Origin: an uncultured Chloroflexota bacterium
GTDB lineage: Bacteria > Chloroflexota > Limnocylindria > Limnocylindrales > CSP1-4
Length of the DNA: 24,905 nucleotides
Direction: 5' to 3'
Assembly (NCBI GenBank): GCA_903924005.1
Contig: CAIXZV010000576.1
Span: forward strand, 1-24,905
Every line of letters starts with the position of its first letter. Position 1 is the first letter of the stretch. Shown one piece after another: positions 23,787 through 24,905 of the stretch. Position numbers and translations under genes: made by a program. The notes beneath the pieces are model-generated. The model worked only from the letters and a program-made list of their open reading frames with translations. It had not been told where the DNA came from and did not search any database.

Positions 23787-24905
23787 CCGATCTGATTGTC
23801 CGACCCGCCGGCGACGTGCCGATCCCCAACCGCGAGGTTCGGCCGGATCTGCCGTCCAAACTGGACACCATCACCGCGCGAGACGATTCCCTCGCGGAGC
23901 GCCTGATCACCACCCAGTCCCCGCAGCGCCCGCAGAGCACACCGCGGATCCGCATCGAGGTTGACGGCCGGCTCATCGAGGGCCTTGAGGGCCAGACCAT
24001 CCTCGAGGTCTGCCGCGACAACGGCATCGAGATCCCGACGCTCTGCTACGAGCCCAAGCTGCCGGGCTTTGGCGCCTGCCGCATGTGCGTGGTTGAGGTT
24101 GAGGGCGAGGACGCCCCGCCCATCAGCTGCTCTCGCGAGGCCGAGGCGGGCATGGTGGTCCGCACCCAGACCGACGAGCTGCGCAGGCTTCGCAAGACCA
24201 ACCTTGAGTTGATCTTTAGCGACCACAACGCCTACTGCCTGCCGCCCTGCCAGAACAAGTGCCCCAGCCACATCGACATCCCGGGGTTCCTCAAGGCAAA
24301 CGCCGAGGCAAACTGGCGCGAGTCGGTGCGGATCTTCAAGCGCACCATCCCGTTCCCCAGTGTCCTTGGCCGTGTCTGCCCCGCCCCGTGCGAGGAGCAC
24401 TGCCGTCGCGACGAGGTGGACGAGGCAATCGCCATCCGCGACAGCCACCGCTACGCGGGCGACCAGGTCCTGCGCGCCATGCACGAGGACGGCATCGAGC
24501 CGCCCCTCCCGTTTGAGAAGCAGCCCGCATCCGGCCGCAAGGCCGCGGTGATCGGCTCCGGCCCTGCCGGCATGTCGGCCGCGTTCTACCTTGCGCTGGC
24601 CGGTCACGAGGTGACGGTCTTCGAGCGTGACCCAGCCGCTGGCGGCATGCTCCGCTACGGCATCCCGCAGTACCGTCTGCCAAAGGCCGAGATCCTCGAG
24701 AAGGACTACGAGGCGGTCACACGTCTTGGCGCCACAGTCCGCTGCGGTCAGGAGTTGGGCAAGGACTTCACCCTCGACGACCTGCAAAACCAGGGCTTCG
24801 ACGCGGTCCTCCTCGCCATCGGCTGCTACGACACCAACAAGCTGGGCATCCCCGACGAGGACGCAGACGGCGTCATCGACGGTCTGGAGTACTTGCGCAC
24901 AGCCA
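23783..24905 (+). CDS. NuoG-type [2Fe-2S] ferredoxin fused to a GltD/NfnB-like FAD oxidoreductase (3' end outside window)
   Basis: The frame is open to the last base, so at least 374 residues are encoded. After an unassigned N-terminus of about 50 residues comes a [2Fe-2S] domain with ligands C88, C99, C102 and C116 (the NuoG N1b pattern). Next is a GltD/DPYD-like cluster domain: CLPPCQNKCP (C152, C156, C160) and VCPAPCEEHC (C199, C203, C207), with H148 three residues before the first Cys. A Rossmann FAD fold begins at GSGPAG (258-263), followed by GGMLRYGIPQYRLPK, typical of glutamate-synthase small subunits and NfnB. The NAD(P)H site should lie beyond the window. The start overlaps the nuoF-like stop (ATGA). 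True NuoG would instead continue into N5 and molybdopterin-like domains. Function as a NAD(P)H-oxidising input subunit for this complex I is inference. Confidence 0.88.
   Translation, partial: MTDLIVRPAGDVPIPNREVRPDLPSKLDTITARDDSLAERLITTQSPQRPQSTPRIRIEVDGRLIEGLEGQTILEVCRDNGIEIPTLCYEPKLPGFGACRMCVVEVEGEDAPPISCSREAEAGMVVRTQTDELRRLRKTNLELIFSDHNAYCLPPCQNKCPSHIDIPGFLKANAEANWRESVRIFKRTIPFPSVLGRVCPAPCEEHCRRDEVDEAIAIRDSHRYAGDQVLRAMHEDGIEPPLPFEKQPASGRKAAVIGSGPAGMSAAFYLALAGHEVTVFERDPAAGGMLRYGIPQYRLPKAEILEKDYEAVTRLGATVRCGQELGKDFTLDDLQNQGFDAVLLAIGCYDTNKLGIPDEDADGVIDGLEYLRTA

Noticed and set aside
23678..24787. 369-codon minus-strand opening opposite the ferredoxin-GltD gene
   Set aside because: It is a codon-bias shadow of the plus-strand gene, whose cluster and FAD motifs are clear.

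Overview
The window is GC-rich, with many GTG starts, tightly packed genes and frequent ATGA or GTGA stop/start overlaps. No ribosomal or tRNA gene, insertion sequence, phage gene or CRISPR array is visible, so it reads as a bacterial chromosomal core region. The combination of a non-zinc-finger DnaJ, ClpB, bifunctional PurH, GlpX, a complex I operon and secreted Ala/Thr/Gly-rich repeat proteins fits a high-GC Chloroflexota lineage (Limnocylindria-like) or an actinobacterium. That placement is inference from gene style, not from a marker search.

Layout. 1-3430: 3' end of a DnaJ/CbpA-type co-chaperone and clpB (+), closed by a hairpin. 3431-5726: a palindromic operator-like site, then a PLP-dependent group II amino-acid decarboxylase and a CoA-pyrophosphatase-type Nudix hydrolase (+). 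5870-7759: a secreted seven-repeat RCC1-like beta-propeller (+). 8037-8985: a cupin and a small Arg-tailed membrane protein (-). 9058-11730: a purH-glpX transcription unit (+) with a structured leader. 11743-12348: folK (-). 12374-14727: a nucleotidyltransferase-like protein of unknown function, translationally coupled to a MidA/NDUFAF7-family methyltransferase (+). 14717-16879: a lipoprotein joining a BNR-like propeller to pentapeptide repeats (-). 16977-17386: two tandem two-helix membrane microproteins (+). 17494 to the window end: a complex I operon (+) in the order nuoA-B-C-D-H, then three unusual electron-input genes.

The most interesting part is 21790-24905. NuoA, B, C, D and H look canonical, but the electron-input arm is rebuilt. 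A NuoI-like N-terminus with only one [4Fe-4S] motif is fused to a NuoE-like helical domain that has lost the whole [2Fe-2S] thioredoxin-like half. NuoF follows with a Ser in place of one N3 cysteine, an altered FMN-site motif and a bifurcating-enzyme-like C-terminal CPAGVC motif. A NuoG-type [2Fe-2S] ferredoxin fused to a GltD/NfnB-like FAD oxidoreductase then runs off the end of the window. This suggests a complex I fed by an alternative NAD(P)H/flavin module rather than the standard NuoEFG.

Two further points stand out. PurH keeps its transformylase Lys-His pair but has substitutions at three of the four residues known to be catalytic in the IMP cyclohydrolase domain. A NDUFAF7-family methyltransferase lies about 3 kb upstream of nuoA, and the arginine NDUFAF7 methylates in mitochondrial NDUFS2 is conserved in NuoD here.
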